From: Meiothermus sp. CFH 77666
GTDB taxonomy: Bacteria > Deinococcota > Deinococci > Deinococcales > Thermaceae
DNA: 64,000 bases
Direction: 5' to 3'
Assembly (NCBI RefSeq): GCF_017497985.1
Contig: NZ_JAGDFV010000003.1
Coordinates: 62,001-126,000 of the forward strand
Numbering within the stretch: position 1 is the first letter of the stretch; the number at the start of each line of letters is the position of its first letter. Position numbers and translations under genes: made by a program. Under the pieces are notes generated by a model. It did not search any database. It was not told the DNA's origin and saw nothing but the letters and a program-made list of their open reading frames with translations. This document shows, in pieces, positions 1-7,674 of the stretch.

Positions 1-1
1 T

Positions 2-460
2 TGGTATAAAGAGGTTACTCCAGAGGTGTTAATGGACTACCTTATTCGACGCAGGACATCCGAGCTCGAGTCCACCGGCTACATGGAGATTGGCCCCGGA
101 CGCTACACCGGTAAGCACTGGCAAGATAGTTTTATTTTCGTCTGGGAGGATGCCTTCGGAATGGCGGAAGGAATCATAGCGAAACACCTTCCCACTTACA
201 ACCACTTTGCGGTGAATGAAGTTCCAAGGGAGGTAGGCCAAAGAATCGTTGATGAGTGGAAAGGAGTAGCCAGCGCACTCGGCGTGGTAAGGCCTGATGA
301 AGCCTCGAGGTTGTTACACCTCGACTTGTCTTACGGAATGGACATGGAGAAGGAGATTTCGGAGCACAGGGAGGCAATTTCGACGATGCTTGTGGGGTTG
401 GCAACTGCCTGCACCTCTTTTTACGAAAGTGAGGACTGGATCTGCATACTAGGAATGTGA
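2..460 (+). CDS. Hypothetical protein, 5' end outside window
   Basis: The reading frame is open from base 2 of the window and ends at a TGA at 458-460. An internal GTG (26) and ATG (32) could serve as starts, but the codons upstream (W-Y-K-E-V-T-P-E) look like protein, so I treat the gene as truncated by the window edge. The visible part is a soluble, acidic, mostly helical protein of about 150 residues with no membrane segment and no motif I recognise. Base composition is more AT-rich than the purine genes downstream. Function unknown. Confidence 0.5.
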   Translation, partial: WYKEVTPEVLMDYLIRRRTSELESTGYMEIGPGRYTGKHWQDSFIFVWEDAFGMAEGIIAKHLPTYNHFAVNEVPREVGQRIVDEWKGVASALGVVRPDEASRLLHLDLSYGMDMEKEISEHREAISTMLVGLATACTSFYESEDWICILGM

Positions 461-683
461 ACCCCGACAAAATACCCAGATATGCCGTGGCAAGGGCCAG
501 GAATGGTGCAGGTTTGCTGCTTAGGAAGATACACAACCACTATTCGCATCTGATAGCGGTTCCCACAAACACTTACCTCTCCCGGCAAGTGTTTTACCTG
601 TCACAGCCGAATCCGGCTGGGACAGGTATTCGTGGGAGGCCTCTATGTCAACACCGCTCTACTTACCAGGGCAAGGCATACGG
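461..683. other. Intergenic region with two inverted repeats
   Basis: About 220 bases without a supported gene. It holds an inverted repeat AACACTT/AAGTGTT (about 569-593) and, directly after it, a hairpin at 597-626 with arms CCTGTC-A-CAGCCG and CGGCTG-G-GACAGG around an AATC loop. There is no T-run after the second hairpin, so a rho-independent terminator for the upstream gene is possible but not convincing. Confidence 0.35.
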
Positions 684-1292
684 ATGCGAACCATAATCGG
701 AGCCGTTTTCCTGTCGCTGGACGGGGTGATGCAAGCCCCCGGCGGGCCAGAGGAAGATTCGAGTGGTGGGTTTGGGCTGGGGGGCTGGATTTGGGTGCAT
801 TCCGACGATATCACCCGCGAGATGGTGCGGGGCTACCTGCTGGGGCCGCCCTACGAGCTGTTGCTGGGGCGCAGAACCTACGACATTTTTGCGGCCTACT
901 GGCCCCAGGTGCCCCCGGACAACCCCATTGCGGCGCGGTTCAACCCCACGGCCAAGTGGGTGCTCTCGAGCCGCGACCTGAGCCCACCCTGGTACAACAG
1001 CCAGCGTTTGAGCAGCCTGGAGGCGGTGCGAGAGCTCAAGGCCAGCAATGGCCCCGACCTGCTGGTGCAGGGGAGTTCGACGCTCTACCCCCAACTGCTG
1101 GCGGCGGGCCTGCTGGATCGGCTGATTTTGCAGACCTTTCCGGTGGTGCTGGGCCGGGGTAAGCGGCTTTTTGGCGAGGGGACGCCGCCGGGGAGCTATA
1201 AGCTGGTGAGCAGTGTGGTCTCGAGTACCGGCGTGGTGATGACTACATATGAGTTCACGGGCCAGAAACCCGTGGTTTCCTTCATATCCTGA
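684..1292 (+). CDS. Dihydrofolate reductase family protein (RibD C-terminal-like)
   Basis: Protein of 202 residues from ATG 684; a longer in-frame form from 645 adds a non-conserved leader. The N-terminus MRTIIGAVFLSLDGVMQAP is typical of the YyaP/RibD_C reductase fold, followed by an LLLGRRTYDIFAAYWP block and a C-terminal DLLVQGSSTLYPQLLAAGLLD block, which form the NADPH-binding Rossmann-like fold in this family. Such proteins are cytoplasmic NADPH-dependent reductases whose natural substrates are mostly unknown; this is not a classical folate-essential FolA. No close operon partner is evident; the next gene starts about 80 bases downstream. Confidence 0.8.
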   Translation: MRTIIGAVFLSLDGVMQAPGGPEEDSSGGFGLGGWIWVHSDDITREMVRGYLLGPPYELLLGRRTYDIFAAYWPQVPPDNPIAARFNPTAKWVLSSRDLSPPWYNSQRLSSLEAVRELKASNGPDLLVQGSSTLYPQLLAAGLLDRLILQTFPVVLGRGKRLFGEGTPPGSYKLVSSVVSSTGVVMTTYEFTGQKPVVSFIS

Positions 1293-1375
1293 TTTGCTGG
1301 ATAGTGGGGCTCGAGGACCGAACCCTGTTACACAATGTGGGGAGAATTGCGTTAGTGTAGTTGAGCAGAGGAAGC

Positions 1376-1810
1376 ATGAATATTGATAACAGCGCTCCAC
1401 TAAAAGCACGCAAGGAAATTGTCATCGGTGCACCGCTCGAAACAGTGTGGGCTCTGCTCACCGATATCGAGCGCTGGCCCCAGTGGCAACCCGATGTATC
1501 GTCGGCCAGACTCGAGGGGGAGCTTGCTGTTGGAGCGGTCTTTCGATGGAAAGCCAAGGGGCTGGGTATCGTGTCAACTGTTCAAGCACTGGAGCAAGGA
1601 CGATGCATAGGTTGGACAGGCAACTCCGTAGGAATGAGGGCAGTCCACATTTGGACGCTTGAGCCCCAGGGTGAGGGGGTACGTGTTGCCACCGAGGAAT
1701 CGCTTACTGGCTGGTTGGCCCAAACCATGAAGATTTTCGACCGGAACTTTCTGGAAAAATCGCTCGAGGGTTCGTTGCAGGTGCTCAAAGCTCGAGCTGA
1801 GCGGCGTTAA
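1376..1810 (+). CDS. SRPBCC family protein (polyketide cyclase/dehydrase-like)
   Basis: 144 residues. ATG 1376 is preceded by an AGAGGA ribosome site, making it preferable to the upstream TTG at 1361. The sequence opens with a beta strand and the signature KEIVIGAPLETVWALLTDIE, then WPQWQPDVSSARLEG, typical of the SRPBCC/START-like helix-grip fold that encloses hydrophobic ligands. The C-terminus is a long amphipathic helix, as expected for the family. No catalytic function can be assigned. It is followed at 8 bases by the YrdB-like gene, so the two are probably co-transcribed. Confidence 0.75.
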   Translation: MNIDNSAPLKARKEIVIGAPLETVWALLTDIERWPQWQPDVSSARLEGELAVGAVFRWKAKGLGIVSTVQALEQGRCIGWTGNSVGMRAVHIWTLEPQGEGVRVATEESLTGWLAQTMKIFDRNFLEKSLEGSLQVLKARAERR

Positions 1811-1817
1811 AGACACT

Positions 1818-2177
1818 ATGGGTTCGCATCCTATCAATCTGGCGCTGCGTTTTTTGCTCGAGATGGCAGCTTTGCTGGCCTTGGGTGTTTGGGGTTGGCA
1901 AAAGAGCGAAGGTTGGCTGCGACCCCTTCTGGCCTTTGGAATTCCTGTGGTTGCTGCTGTTCTCTGGGCTACCTTTCGTGTACCGGGTGACCCAGGAGCG
2001 GCACCTGTTGCGGTGCCTGGAATTCTTCGCCTGATTTTTGAACTGGGTTTGTTTGCTCTGGCTACATGGTCGCTCTACAGCGTACAGGCTGTAACATTGG
2101 CTTGGATTTTTGGCACTGTAGTGGTTGTTCACTACATCTTTTCGTTTGACCGCATCCTGTGGCTGTTGAAACAGTAA
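1818..2177 (+). CDS. YrdB/DUF2568-like small membrane protein
   Basis: 119 residues with about four hydrophobic segments (roughly residues 8-25, 38-53, 65-82 and 90-115) and a characteristic central GIPVVAAVLWATFRVPGDPG block, which is the hallmark of the YrdB/DUF2568 family of integral membrane proteins of unknown role. It starts 8 bases after the SRPBCC gene and ends 22 bases before a HAD phosphatase, consistent with one transcript. Function unknown. Confidence 0.75.
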   Translation: MGSHPINLALRFLLEMAALLALGVWGWQKSEGWLRPLLAFGIPVVAAVLWATFRVPGDPGAAPVAVPGILRLIFELGLFALATWSLYSVQAVTLAWIFGTVVVVHYIFSFDRILWLLKQ

Positions 2178-2199
2178 CCTTGCTTGTGAACAGGAGTTT

Positions 2200-2853
2200 A
2201 TGAACACCATCGCCGCAGATCTGGAAGGCACCCTCACTACTGGCGAAACCTGGCGGGGTATGGCTGCCTGGATGCAGGCGCACGGGCGGGCCGGGCAGTA
2301 CCGCATGTTCTTCTATCGGCATCTGCCGGGGGCAGTGGCGGCGCGGCTGGGCCTGGGGGACAAACGCGCCTTTCAGGATCGCTTCATGGAAGGGGCCGCC
2401 GGGCTGTTGGCCGGGCTCAGCCAGGAAGAGCTAAACGCGGTAAGCGAGTGGGTAGTGACCAACGAACTCTGGCCCAGGCGGCGGCTCCAAGTGCTCGACG
2501 AACTTCAGAAGATTCAGCAGCAGGGGCGGCGGCTGGTGCTGTGTTCAGCTACCTTCCAGCCCATCCTGGAGGCGTTTGCGAGGCGAATGGGGGAGGGGGT
2601 GGTAGCCCTGGGCACGCCCCTCGAGATTGAAGGCGGGGTCTTTACCGGGCGACTGCGGGGGCCGGTGCGCTCGGGGGCCCGCAAGGCCGAGCAGCTTCGT
2701 GCATTCTTGCGGGGCGAGGCCCTTTTTGCGGCCTACGGCGATAGCCTGCCCGACCTGCCCATGCTCGAGCTGGCCGAAGAGCCGGTAGTGGTCTACCCCG
2801 AGGCCCGGCTGCGCCAACTGGCTGTAGAGCGCAACTGGAGGGTGGTTGGATGA
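2200..2853 (+). CDS. HAD-IB family hydrolase
   Basis: 217 residues. The HAD motifs are visible in order: motif I AADLEGTLT with the nucleophilic Asp followed by Glu rather than the usual Asp two residues on, motif II LVLCSATFQPI with the conserved Ser/Thr region, a Lys in GARKAEQLRAFL (motif III), and motif IV YGDSLPDLPML. This arrangement fits HAD-IB phosphoserine-phosphatase-like enzymes, cytoplasmic Mg-dependent phosphomonoesterases. ATG 2200 follows an AGGAG site. The stop overlaps the start of purN by 4 bases (ATGA), so the two are translationally coupled, although the substrate is not known. Confidence 0.82.
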   Translation: MNTIAADLEGTLTTGETWRGMAAWMQAHGRAGQYRMFFYRHLPGAVAARLGLGDKRAFQDRFMEGAAGLLAGLSQEELNAVSEWVVTNELWPRRRLQVLDELQKIQQQGRRLVLCSATFQPILEAFARRMGEGVVALGTPLEIEGGVFTGRLRGPVRSGARKAEQLRAFLRGEALFAAYGDSLPDLPMLELAEEPVVVYPEARLRQLAVERNWRVVG

Positions 2854-3470
2854 GCTATTTTCCGTTGCCGCGTCCGGCCCGAATCGCAGTGATGGCTTCG
2901 GGGCGGGGGAGCAACCTCGAGGCTTTGCTGAAGGCGTTTCCTCACGACAACCCGCTCGGGCGCATTGTGCTGGTCATCTCCGATAAGCGCGAGGCCCTGG
3001 CCCTGCAAAAAGCGGTAGAGGCCGAAGTCGAGGCCGAATACGTGCCCTGGCCCAGGAGCCGCGACCAGGGGGTGGCCTACAAGACCGGGCGCGAGCAGTT
3101 TGAGCAGGTAGCAGGCCAACTCCTGCACGACCACCGCATAGACCTGATTCTGCTGGCGGGCTTTATGCGCCTGCTGTCACCTGCGTTCGTGCAGGCCTGG
3201 CAGGGGCGCATCCTCAACATTCATCCCTCGCTCTTGCCGCAGTTCCCAGGGCTACACGCTCAGCGCCAGGCTTTGGAGGCCGGGGTGTCTGAGTCGGGCT
3301 GTACGGTGCATTTTGTGGATGCCGGCATGGACACCGGCCCCATCGTGTTGCAGCGACGCGTGCCGGTGCTGCCGGGCGACACCGAGGAAACCCTGGCCGC
3401 CCGTATTCTCGAGCAGGAACACCTGGCCTATCCCGAGGCGGTGCGGAGGGTGTTGCAGGGAAAGGTGTGA
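2850..3470 (+). CDS. purN: Phosphoribosylglycinamide formyltransferase
   Basis: 206 residues, the usual size of GAR transformylase. It transfers a formyl group from 10-formyltetrahydrofolate to GAR in de novo purine synthesis. Visible hallmarks are the phosphate-binding N-terminus VMASGRGSNLEALL, the folate-site block LILLAGFMRLLSPAFV, and the catalytic stretch ILNIHPSLLPQFPGLHA containing the conserved Asn and His, then GCTVHFVDAGMDTGPIV with the conserved Asp. It overlaps the HAD gene by 4 bases and precedes purD by about 155 bases. Confidence 0.95.
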   Translation: MSYFPLPRPARIAVMASGRGSNLEALLKAFPHDNPLGRIVLVISDKREALALQKAVEAEVEAEYVPWPRSRDQGVAYKTGREQFEQVAGQLLHDHRIDLILLAGFMRLLSPAFVQAWQGRILNIHPSLLPQFPGLHAQRQALEAGVSESGCTVHFVDAGMDTGPIVLQRRVPVLPGDTEETLAARILEQEHLAYPEAVRRVLQGKV

Positions 3471-3582
3471 AGAAGCCGGACACAGAAGGGAAAGCGGGTG
3501 TGTTGGGTCATACCCGTGGGAAGCCATAAAAGCGAGCGAAACCGGTCAGGATGAATGGGAACCGGGGGGTTGCCCTGGTTCA

Positions 3583-3618
3583 GACCCCTATCCCCAGTTC
3601 CCCTGCCCCTGTTATTCT
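3583..3618 (+). promoter_or_regulatory. Leaderless-type promoter of purD, preceded by heptamer units
   Basis: A TATTCT hexamer at 3613-3618 lies 7 bases before the GTG start of purD, where no Shine-Dalgarno is visible. In Deinococcus-Thermus a TANNNT hexamer at this distance is typical of leaderless transcripts. The bases just upstream (3583-3610) consist of four 7-bp units of the kind ACCCCT/TCCCC. Confidence 0.5.
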
Positions 3619-3625
3619 TGGCTCC

Positions 3626-4879
3626 GTGAAGGTTTTGGTAGTAGGTTCGGGTGGACGCGAACATGCGATGTGCTGGAAGGTGGCCCAGTCACCCCTGGTA
3701 ACGGCGCTCTTTGCCGCGCCGGGCAACCCCGGCATGGCCGAGCTGGCCGAGTGCATTCCCTGGGACGGCAATGTGGAGCAACTGGCCGAGTGGGCCGATC
3801 AGGAGGGTATCGAGCTGACCCTGGTGGGGCCCGAAGCGCCCCTGGTGGAGGGGATTGCCGATGCTTTTTTGGCCAGAGGGCTCAAGATTTTTGGCCCGGT
3901 GCAAAAAGCGGCCATGATTGAGGGTTCTAAGGCGTTCGCCAAAGACCTCATGGCGCGGTTTGGGATTCCGACTGCCAGGCACAGAACCTTCCACGATGTG
4001 CTGGATGCCCTTTCCTATCTGGAAACCACCGGCGCCCCCATTGTGGTCAAGGACTCGGGGCTGGCAGCGGGCAAGGGGGTGACGGTGGCCACCACCTTAC
4101 AACAGGCCAAGCAGGCGGCGGCTAATATCCTCTCGGGGCCTGAACAGGCCGAGATTGTAATTGAGGAGTTTCTGAGCGGCCCCGAAGTAACTGTGCTGGC
4201 CGTAACCGATGGCGTAACCATCAAACCACTGCTGCCCTCCCAGGACCACAAACGCCTGCTGGACGGCGACACCGGCCCCATGACCGGGGGGATGGGCGCC
4301 ATCTGCCCCTATCCGCTGGCGCCGGGCGTCCTGACCGAAATTGTGGAGCGGGTGCTACAGCCGCTGGTGGAGGGGCTGCGGGCCGAGGGGATTGTCTATA
4401 AGGGTGTGATTTATGCGGGGCTAATGCTCACCGACGAGGGGCCCAAGGTGCTGGAGTTCAACGCCCGTTTTGGCGACCCCGAGTGTCAGGCCATTCTGCC
4501 CCTCTTGAAGACCGACCTGGTCGAGCTGGCCCTGGCGGTGGTGGAGGGACGGTTGCACGAACTCGAGCTTACCTGGCATCCCCTGGCCTCGGCCTGCGTG
4601 GTCATGGCCGCGCCGGGCTACCCCGACGACCCCCACAAGGGCCTGCCCCTATCCCTCCCGCGGCAGCCCCCCGAGCAGGTGCTCTACTTCCAGGCCGGAA
4701 CCCGCCGGGGCCCGGACGGCCTGCAAACCCACGGGGGCCGGGTGCTCAGCGTGGTGGGGCTGGGTGAAGACTTGAAGAAAGCCCTCGAGCGGGCCTACGC
4801 CGGGGTGGCGGCGGTGAAGTTCGAGCACGCACTGTACCGGCGCGATATCGGGCGGAAGGTCGTAACAAACATGGCATAG
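3626..4879 (+). CDS. purD: Phosphoribosylamine--glycine ligase
   Basis: 417 residues from GTG 3626; the frame extends upstream but homology begins at VKVLVVGSGGREHAM, the N-terminal nucleotide-binding loop of PurD. The enzyme joins glycine to phosphoribosylamine with ATP in purine synthesis. ATP-grasp features follow: IVVKDSGLAAGKGV, EIVIEEFLSGPEVTVLA, and the metal-binding LEFNARFGDPECQ. Length matches the family. It follows purN on the same strand but has its own leaderless-type -10 element and no ribosome site. Confidence 0.95.
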   Translation: MKVLVVGSGGREHAMCWKVAQSPLVTALFAAPGNPGMAELAECIPWDGNVEQLAEWADQEGIELTLVGPEAPLVEGIADAFLARGLKIFGPVQKAAMIEGSKAFAKDLMARFGIPTARHRTFHDVLDALSYLETTGAPIVVKDSGLAAGKGVTVATTLQQAKQAAANILSGPEQAEIVIEEFLSGPEVTVLAVTDGVTIKPLLPSQDHKRLLDGDTGPMTGGMGAICPYPLAPGVLTEIVERVLQPLVEGLRAEGIVYKGVIYAGLMLTDEGPKVLEFNARFGDPECQAILPLLKTDLVELALAVVEGRLHELELTWHPLASACVVMAAPGYPDDPHKGLPLSLPRQPPEQVLYFQAGTRRGPDGLQTHGGRVLSVVGLGEDLKKALERAYAGVAAVKFEHALYRRDIGRKVVTNMA

Positions 4880-5108
4880 AACCTGTCCTGAAGCCCATTG
4901 TCTTACGCTTTGATTTGGGGACGAGCAAAAAATCCTTGCCAAAACACTTTCCATACCGTAGGAGGTAGGGGGTAGGCGTTAGAAACCCACTACCTACCTC
5001 CCACTTCCCATTCCCACATCGCGCGGGGCAACTCCATCCCGCAGGCCCGCTTGCTTTTATCGAGAAAGACCTCCGGGTCTGCGGCTGGATTGGGGGGCGG
5101 GTTTGAGC
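4880..5108. other. Convergent intergenic region with heptamer array
   Basis: This 229-base gap separates purD from the convergent inositol-phosphatase gene. Positions 4958-5013 are eight consecutive 7-bp units, first GTAGGAG, GTAGGGG, GTAGGCG and then CCCACTA, CCTACCT, CCCACTT, CCCATTC, so the two halves are roughly inverted copies. No gene or clear terminator with a T-run is visible. Confidence 0.5.
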
Positions 5109-5885
5109 TCATTTTCCCAGGATAGTCTGGAGCAGCCGGTCGTGAATCAGGCCGTTCGAGGCAACTAAGTAGCGGTTGCCGAGCCGGTAATCCTCTCCGG
5201 CAAAGCCCGAGACCCGACCCCCCGCTTCGGTCACCAGCAACCAGCCGGCTGCCACATCCCAGGGGTTCAGCTTCACCTCCCAGAAGCCATCCAGGCGGCC
5301 CGCCGCCACATATGCCAGGTCGAGGGCCGCCGCACCGGGCCTGCGAACCATCAGCCCCTGCCCCAGCGCCCGCTGGAAATAGGTCAGGTTCTCAGAGTCT
5401 TTGTTGACGTCGTAGGGAAAGCCGGTAGCCAGCAGACTGCCCAGCAGGGTGTCCCGTGTAGAGACCCGGATGGGACGGCCATTCAGAGAAGCGCCCTGGC
5501 CCTTAACGGCGGTAAAAAGCTCATTGCGGGCGGTGTCGAGGATCACCCCCAGCACCACCTCGCCGTGGGCTTCAAGGCCAATGCTCACCGCATAAAAGGG
5601 AAAACCGTGGGCATAGTTTACGGTGCCGTCCAGGGGGTCTACAATCCAGCGAAAGGCCCCTTCCTTGTCCTGGCCCTGCTCCTCGCCCAGCACCACATGA
5701 TCGGGGTGGCGCGAGGCAATCAGTTCTCGGATAGCCGCCTCGGACTCGTGGTCGGCCTGGGTCACCACGTCGGTGGGGGTGGACTTGGTGCTCTGGGTAA
5801 AACCTTTTTCCTGGTAGTACTGGTGGATGCTTTTGGCCAGATAGGCCGCGTCGAGGGCGGTATGCAGGTACGCACGCAGGTCCAT
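5109..5885 (-). CDS. Inositol monophosphatase family protein
   Basis: 258 residues, typical of IMPase/SuhB. Two Li-sensitive phosphatase signatures are present: the metal-binding GEEQG followed by WIVDPLDGTVNYAHGFPFY near the middle, and WDVAAGWLLVTEAGGRVSG near the C-terminus. Enzymes of this family dephosphorylate inositol-1-phosphate, NADP or fructose-1,6-bisphosphate; the substrate here is not resolvable. A TAGAAT hexamer 7 bases upstream of the ATG indicates a leaderless transcript, so it can be expressed separately from prmC, which ends 38 bases upstream. Confidence 0.88.
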   Translation of the reverse strand: MDLRAYLHTALDAAYLAKSIHQYYQEKGFTQSTKSTPTDVVTQADHESEAAIRELIASRHPDHVVLGEEQGQDKEGAFRWIVDPLDGTVNYAHGFPFYAVSIGLEAHGEVVLGVILDTARNELFTAVKGQGASLNGRPIRVSTRDTLLGSLLATGFPYDVNKDSENLTYFQRALGQGLMVRRPGAAALDLAYVAAGRLDGFWEVKLNPWDVAAGWLLVTEAGGRVSGFAGEDYRLGNRYLVASNGLIHDRLLQTILGK

Positions 5886-5892
5886 AAGGCAG

Positions 5893-5898
5893 ATTCTA
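5893..5898 (-). promoter_or_regulatory. Leaderless -10 element of the inositol phosphatase gene
   Basis: TAGAAT on the minus strand, 7 bases before the ATG at 5885, with no Shine-Dalgarno. The spacing is the same as for purD (TATTCT) and nearly the same as for the gene starting at 18610 (TAGAAT, 6 bases). Confidence 0.5.
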
Positions 5899-5923
5899 TA
5901 GCGGTTGGGGCAACCCTAACGGC

Positions 5924-6823
5924 CTATTTGCCATCCCAGACCAGCAAGCCCGCCTCCTCGTCTTCGGGTTCGGAGGGGCCAGGGGAGGGCTTCTGGCAGC
6001 CCAGGTAGCGGGGCTGCTGGGCCAGGTCGCGGAATACCCTGGCCTGACGCCAGCCCTGCGCGGTAGCTTCCGCCAGCAGGGTATAGACGTTCTCGGGGGC
6101 CAGCTCCAGCCACAGCCAGCCGCCGGGTTTGAGGGCCTTCCAGGCCTGGGGGAGCAGTTCGCGGGCTACGTCGAGCCCCTCGAGGCCAGCATAAAGGGCA
6201 GAGGGGTCTTCGTAGGCCAGTTCGGGTGGGGCCTCCTCGCGGTAGCTCTCGGGCAGGTAGGGCGGGTTGGAGATAATCAGATCCAGCTCGCTCAGGTCGG
6301 CAGTAAAGGGGGCCTCCAGGAAGGTGACCTCGAGCCTTAGTTCCTGGGCATTCCGCCGGGCCAGCTCGAGGGCCTTGGGATTGACGTCGGTGGCCCATAC
6401 CCTGGCTTGGGGTCGCAGTGCCTTTACGGCCAGGGCAATGGCCCCGCTGCCCGTACCGATGTCCAGTACGCGGGTTTCGGCCTCAGCCCGAACGTAGCTC
6501 AGGGCTTGCTCCACCAGCCCTTCGGTCTCGGGCCGGGGGATCAGGATCCCGCGCTCCACTTTGAGCTTCAGACCATAAAACTCGGTCTCGCCCAACAAGA
6601 GTTGCAGGGGGTAGCCTGTAAGCCGCAAATTCAGCATGGCCCAGGCGGCCTCCTCTACATCCGGCGGAACCGCCTGCATCAGCCTGGTTGCCAACTGTTT
6701 GTCGTCCAAGCCTGCAGCGTGGCCCACAATCCAGCGCGACTCAGCAGCGGGTTTTCTAGCAGCCTCGAGCCGCCGCTGGAACTCCCGCAGAAGTTCCAGA
6801 TAGCTTTTACTCGCCTGCGTCAT
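5924..6823 (-). CDS. prmC: Peptide chain release factor N5-glutamine methyltransferase
   Basis: 299 residues from the ATG at 6823. An upstream ATG at 6868 would lie well inside jag and adds a non-conserved leader. PrmC methylates the GGQ glutamine of RF1/RF2. The protein has the N-terminal helical RF-binding part, then PLQLLLGETEFYGL, the SAM-binding motif VLDIGTGSGAIALA, and the diagnostic NPPY motif in LDLIISNPPYLPESY. It overlaps the 3' end of jag by 17 bases, so it is translationally coupled to it. Confidence 0.92.
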   Translation of the reverse strand: MTQASKSYLELLREFQRRLEAARKPAAESRWIVGHAAGLDDKQLATRLMQAVPPDVEEAAWAMLNLRLTGYPLQLLLGETEFYGLKLKVERGILIPRPETEGLVEQALSYVRAEAETRVLDIGTGSGAIALAVKALRPQARVWATDVNPKALELARRNAQELRLEVTFLEAPFTADLSELDLIISNPPYLPESYREEAPPELAYEDPSALYAGLEGLDVARELLPQAWKALKPGGWLWLELAPENVYTLLAEATAQGWRQARVFRDLAQQPRYLGCQKPSPGPSEPEDEEAGLLVWDGK

Positions 6824-7427
6824 CCTCTTCAGAAACCGCGGGCTGGTTGGCATCCCGAGGCATGACAATCACATGCCGCTCTTCCCCCTCGCCCACCGAG
6901 GTGGTGGTCACCTTAGGGTGTTGTTTGAGCATCACGTGAATCAGGCGCCGTTCGCTGGGGCGCATGGGCGGCAGCTCGATGGGCTGGCCGCTCACCTCCA
7001 CCTGCAACACCGCATCGGAGGCCATGCGGCGGATGCGCTCCTCATTCCGACGCCGATAACCGGCGGCATCCAGCACCACCCGGTAGGTCGAGCCAAACTG
7101 CTTGGCCATGGCCACATTGGCGATGAACTCGAGGCTTTGCAGGGTTTTGCCCTCGCGCCCAATCACCCGCCCGGAGTCGCCCCCCAGAATCTCTACCCGA
7201 AAAACCTCGCCCTCCTGCACAATGTCCACCGAGTAGGCCGGGTCGAGACGTAGCAAAAGCCCCACCATGAAGTGCTCGAGGGCGGTCTTGGGGTCTTGCG
7301 CCGGGGTGGCCGGGGTCACGATGGGGGCGGTCTCTCCCTCCTTCAGCACGACCTCCGGGGCGGTTTCGTTCTCCCCAATCCCCAGGTCGGATAACAGATC
7401 ATCAAGTCCTCGCTTTTTGTCATCCAT
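6807..7427 (-). CDS. khpB: Jag/KhpB family RNA-binding protein
   Basis: 206 residues. A short acidic leader is followed by a KH-like region with the GxxG loop in GRVIGREGKTLQSLEFIANV, then an R3H single-strand nucleic-acid-binding domain with RRRNEERIRRMA and the ending MRPSERRLIHVMLKQHP. The acidic tail resembles other Jag/KhpB proteins, which act with KhpA as a global RNA chaperone and commonly sit beside yidC as here. A consensus TATAAT (7441-7446, minus) lies 13 bases upstream of the start, so it has its own promoter. Confidence 0.9.
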   Translation of the reverse strand: MDDKKRGLDDLLSDLGIGENETAPEVVLKEGETAPIVTPATPAQDPKTALEHFMVGLLLRLDPAYSVDIVQEGEVFRVEILGGDSGRVIGREGKTLQSLEFIANVAMAKQFGSTYRVVLDAAGYRRRNEERIRRMASDAVLQVEVSGQPIELPPMRPSERRLIHVMLKQHPKVTTTSVGEGEERHVIVMPRDANQPAVSEEDDAGE

Positions 7428-7440
7428 AGGTAATCGTCCG

Positions 7441-7446
7441 ATTATA
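7441..7446 (-). promoter_or_regulatory. -10 element (TATAAT) of the jag-prmC operon
   Basis: A perfect TATAAT on the minus strand, preceded by the 14-bp-stem hairpin at 7460-7490. No convincing -35 hexamer is visible at the usual spacing. Confidence 0.45.
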
Positions 7447-7459
7447 GCTTACCAGGGAA

Positions 7460-7490
7460 CATCAAAGCACCCCAGAGGGGTGCTTTGATG
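7460..7490 (-). terminator. Perfect 14-bp hairpin after the tiny peptide gene
   Basis: Arms CATCAAAGCACCCC and GGGGTGCTTTGATG pair without a mismatch around a 3-base loop. It lies 20 bases after the stop of the 20-codon gene and upstream of the jag promoter. On the minus strand only TT follows the stem, so it is either a terminator lacking a T-run or an RNA-stabilising 3' structure. Confidence 0.6.
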
Positions 7491-7510
7491 TAAGCGTTTC
7501 GAGACTCGAT

Positions 7511-7573
7511 TTAGAACAAACCATTGGCACGGCAAGTGATCAAAAAGCCAATTAGGTCAATAAGGAACTCCAT
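7511..7573 (-). CDS. Tiny hydrophobic peptide gene (20 aa), novel candidate
   Basis: ATG at 7573 to TAA at 7511 encodes 20 residues beginning MEFLIDLIGFLITC, a strongly hydrophobic stretch, and ending RANGLF. It is preceded by AGGAGGTGAT (7578-7587), fully complementary to the 16S rRNA 3' end, with 8 bases from GGAGG to the ATG. A TAATAT -10-like hexamer sits upstream. Hairpins with 16-bp and 14-bp perfect stems flank the unit, which lies between yidC and jag. The size and hydrophobicity resemble small membrane peptides and type I toxin peptides, but no homology is claimed. A leader peptide controlling jag is an alternative. Confidence 0.6.
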   Translation of the reverse strand: MEFLIDLIGFLITCRANGLF

Positions 7574-7577
7574 GCAA

Positions 7578-7587
7578 ATCACCTCCT
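7578..7587 (-). promoter_or_regulatory. Perfect Shine-Dalgarno of the tiny peptide gene
   Basis: AGGAGGTGAT is a ten-base match to the anti-Shine-Dalgarno, stronger than any other ribosome site I noticed in the window. With TAATAT at 7595-7600 it predicts a very short leader of about 15 bases. Confidence 0.65.
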
Positions 7588-7603
7588 CTCCAGAATATTA
7601 CGG

Positions 7604-7639
7604 AACAGGGCTGCAAGATTGACATCTTGCAGCCCTGTT
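7604..7639. terminator. Perfect 16-bp hairpin downstream of yidC
   Basis: Arms AACAGGGCTGCAAGAT and ATCTTGCAGCCCTGTT pair perfectly around a 4-base loop, 35 bases past the yidC stop. On the minus strand only two T follow, so it is a weak intrinsic terminator or a 3' stabiliser; it also insulates the tiny peptide gene from yidC read-through. Confidence 0.6.
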
Positions 7640-7674
7640 TGTTCTATCGCTGCAATCCTATTGGCTCGGCTCAA

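Noticed and set aside
7619-7647. Plus-strand promoter TTGACA-N17-TTCTAT
   Set aside because: The TTGACA comes from the loop of the perfect hairpin downstream of yidC and the -10 is poor; it would only make RNA antisense to yidC.
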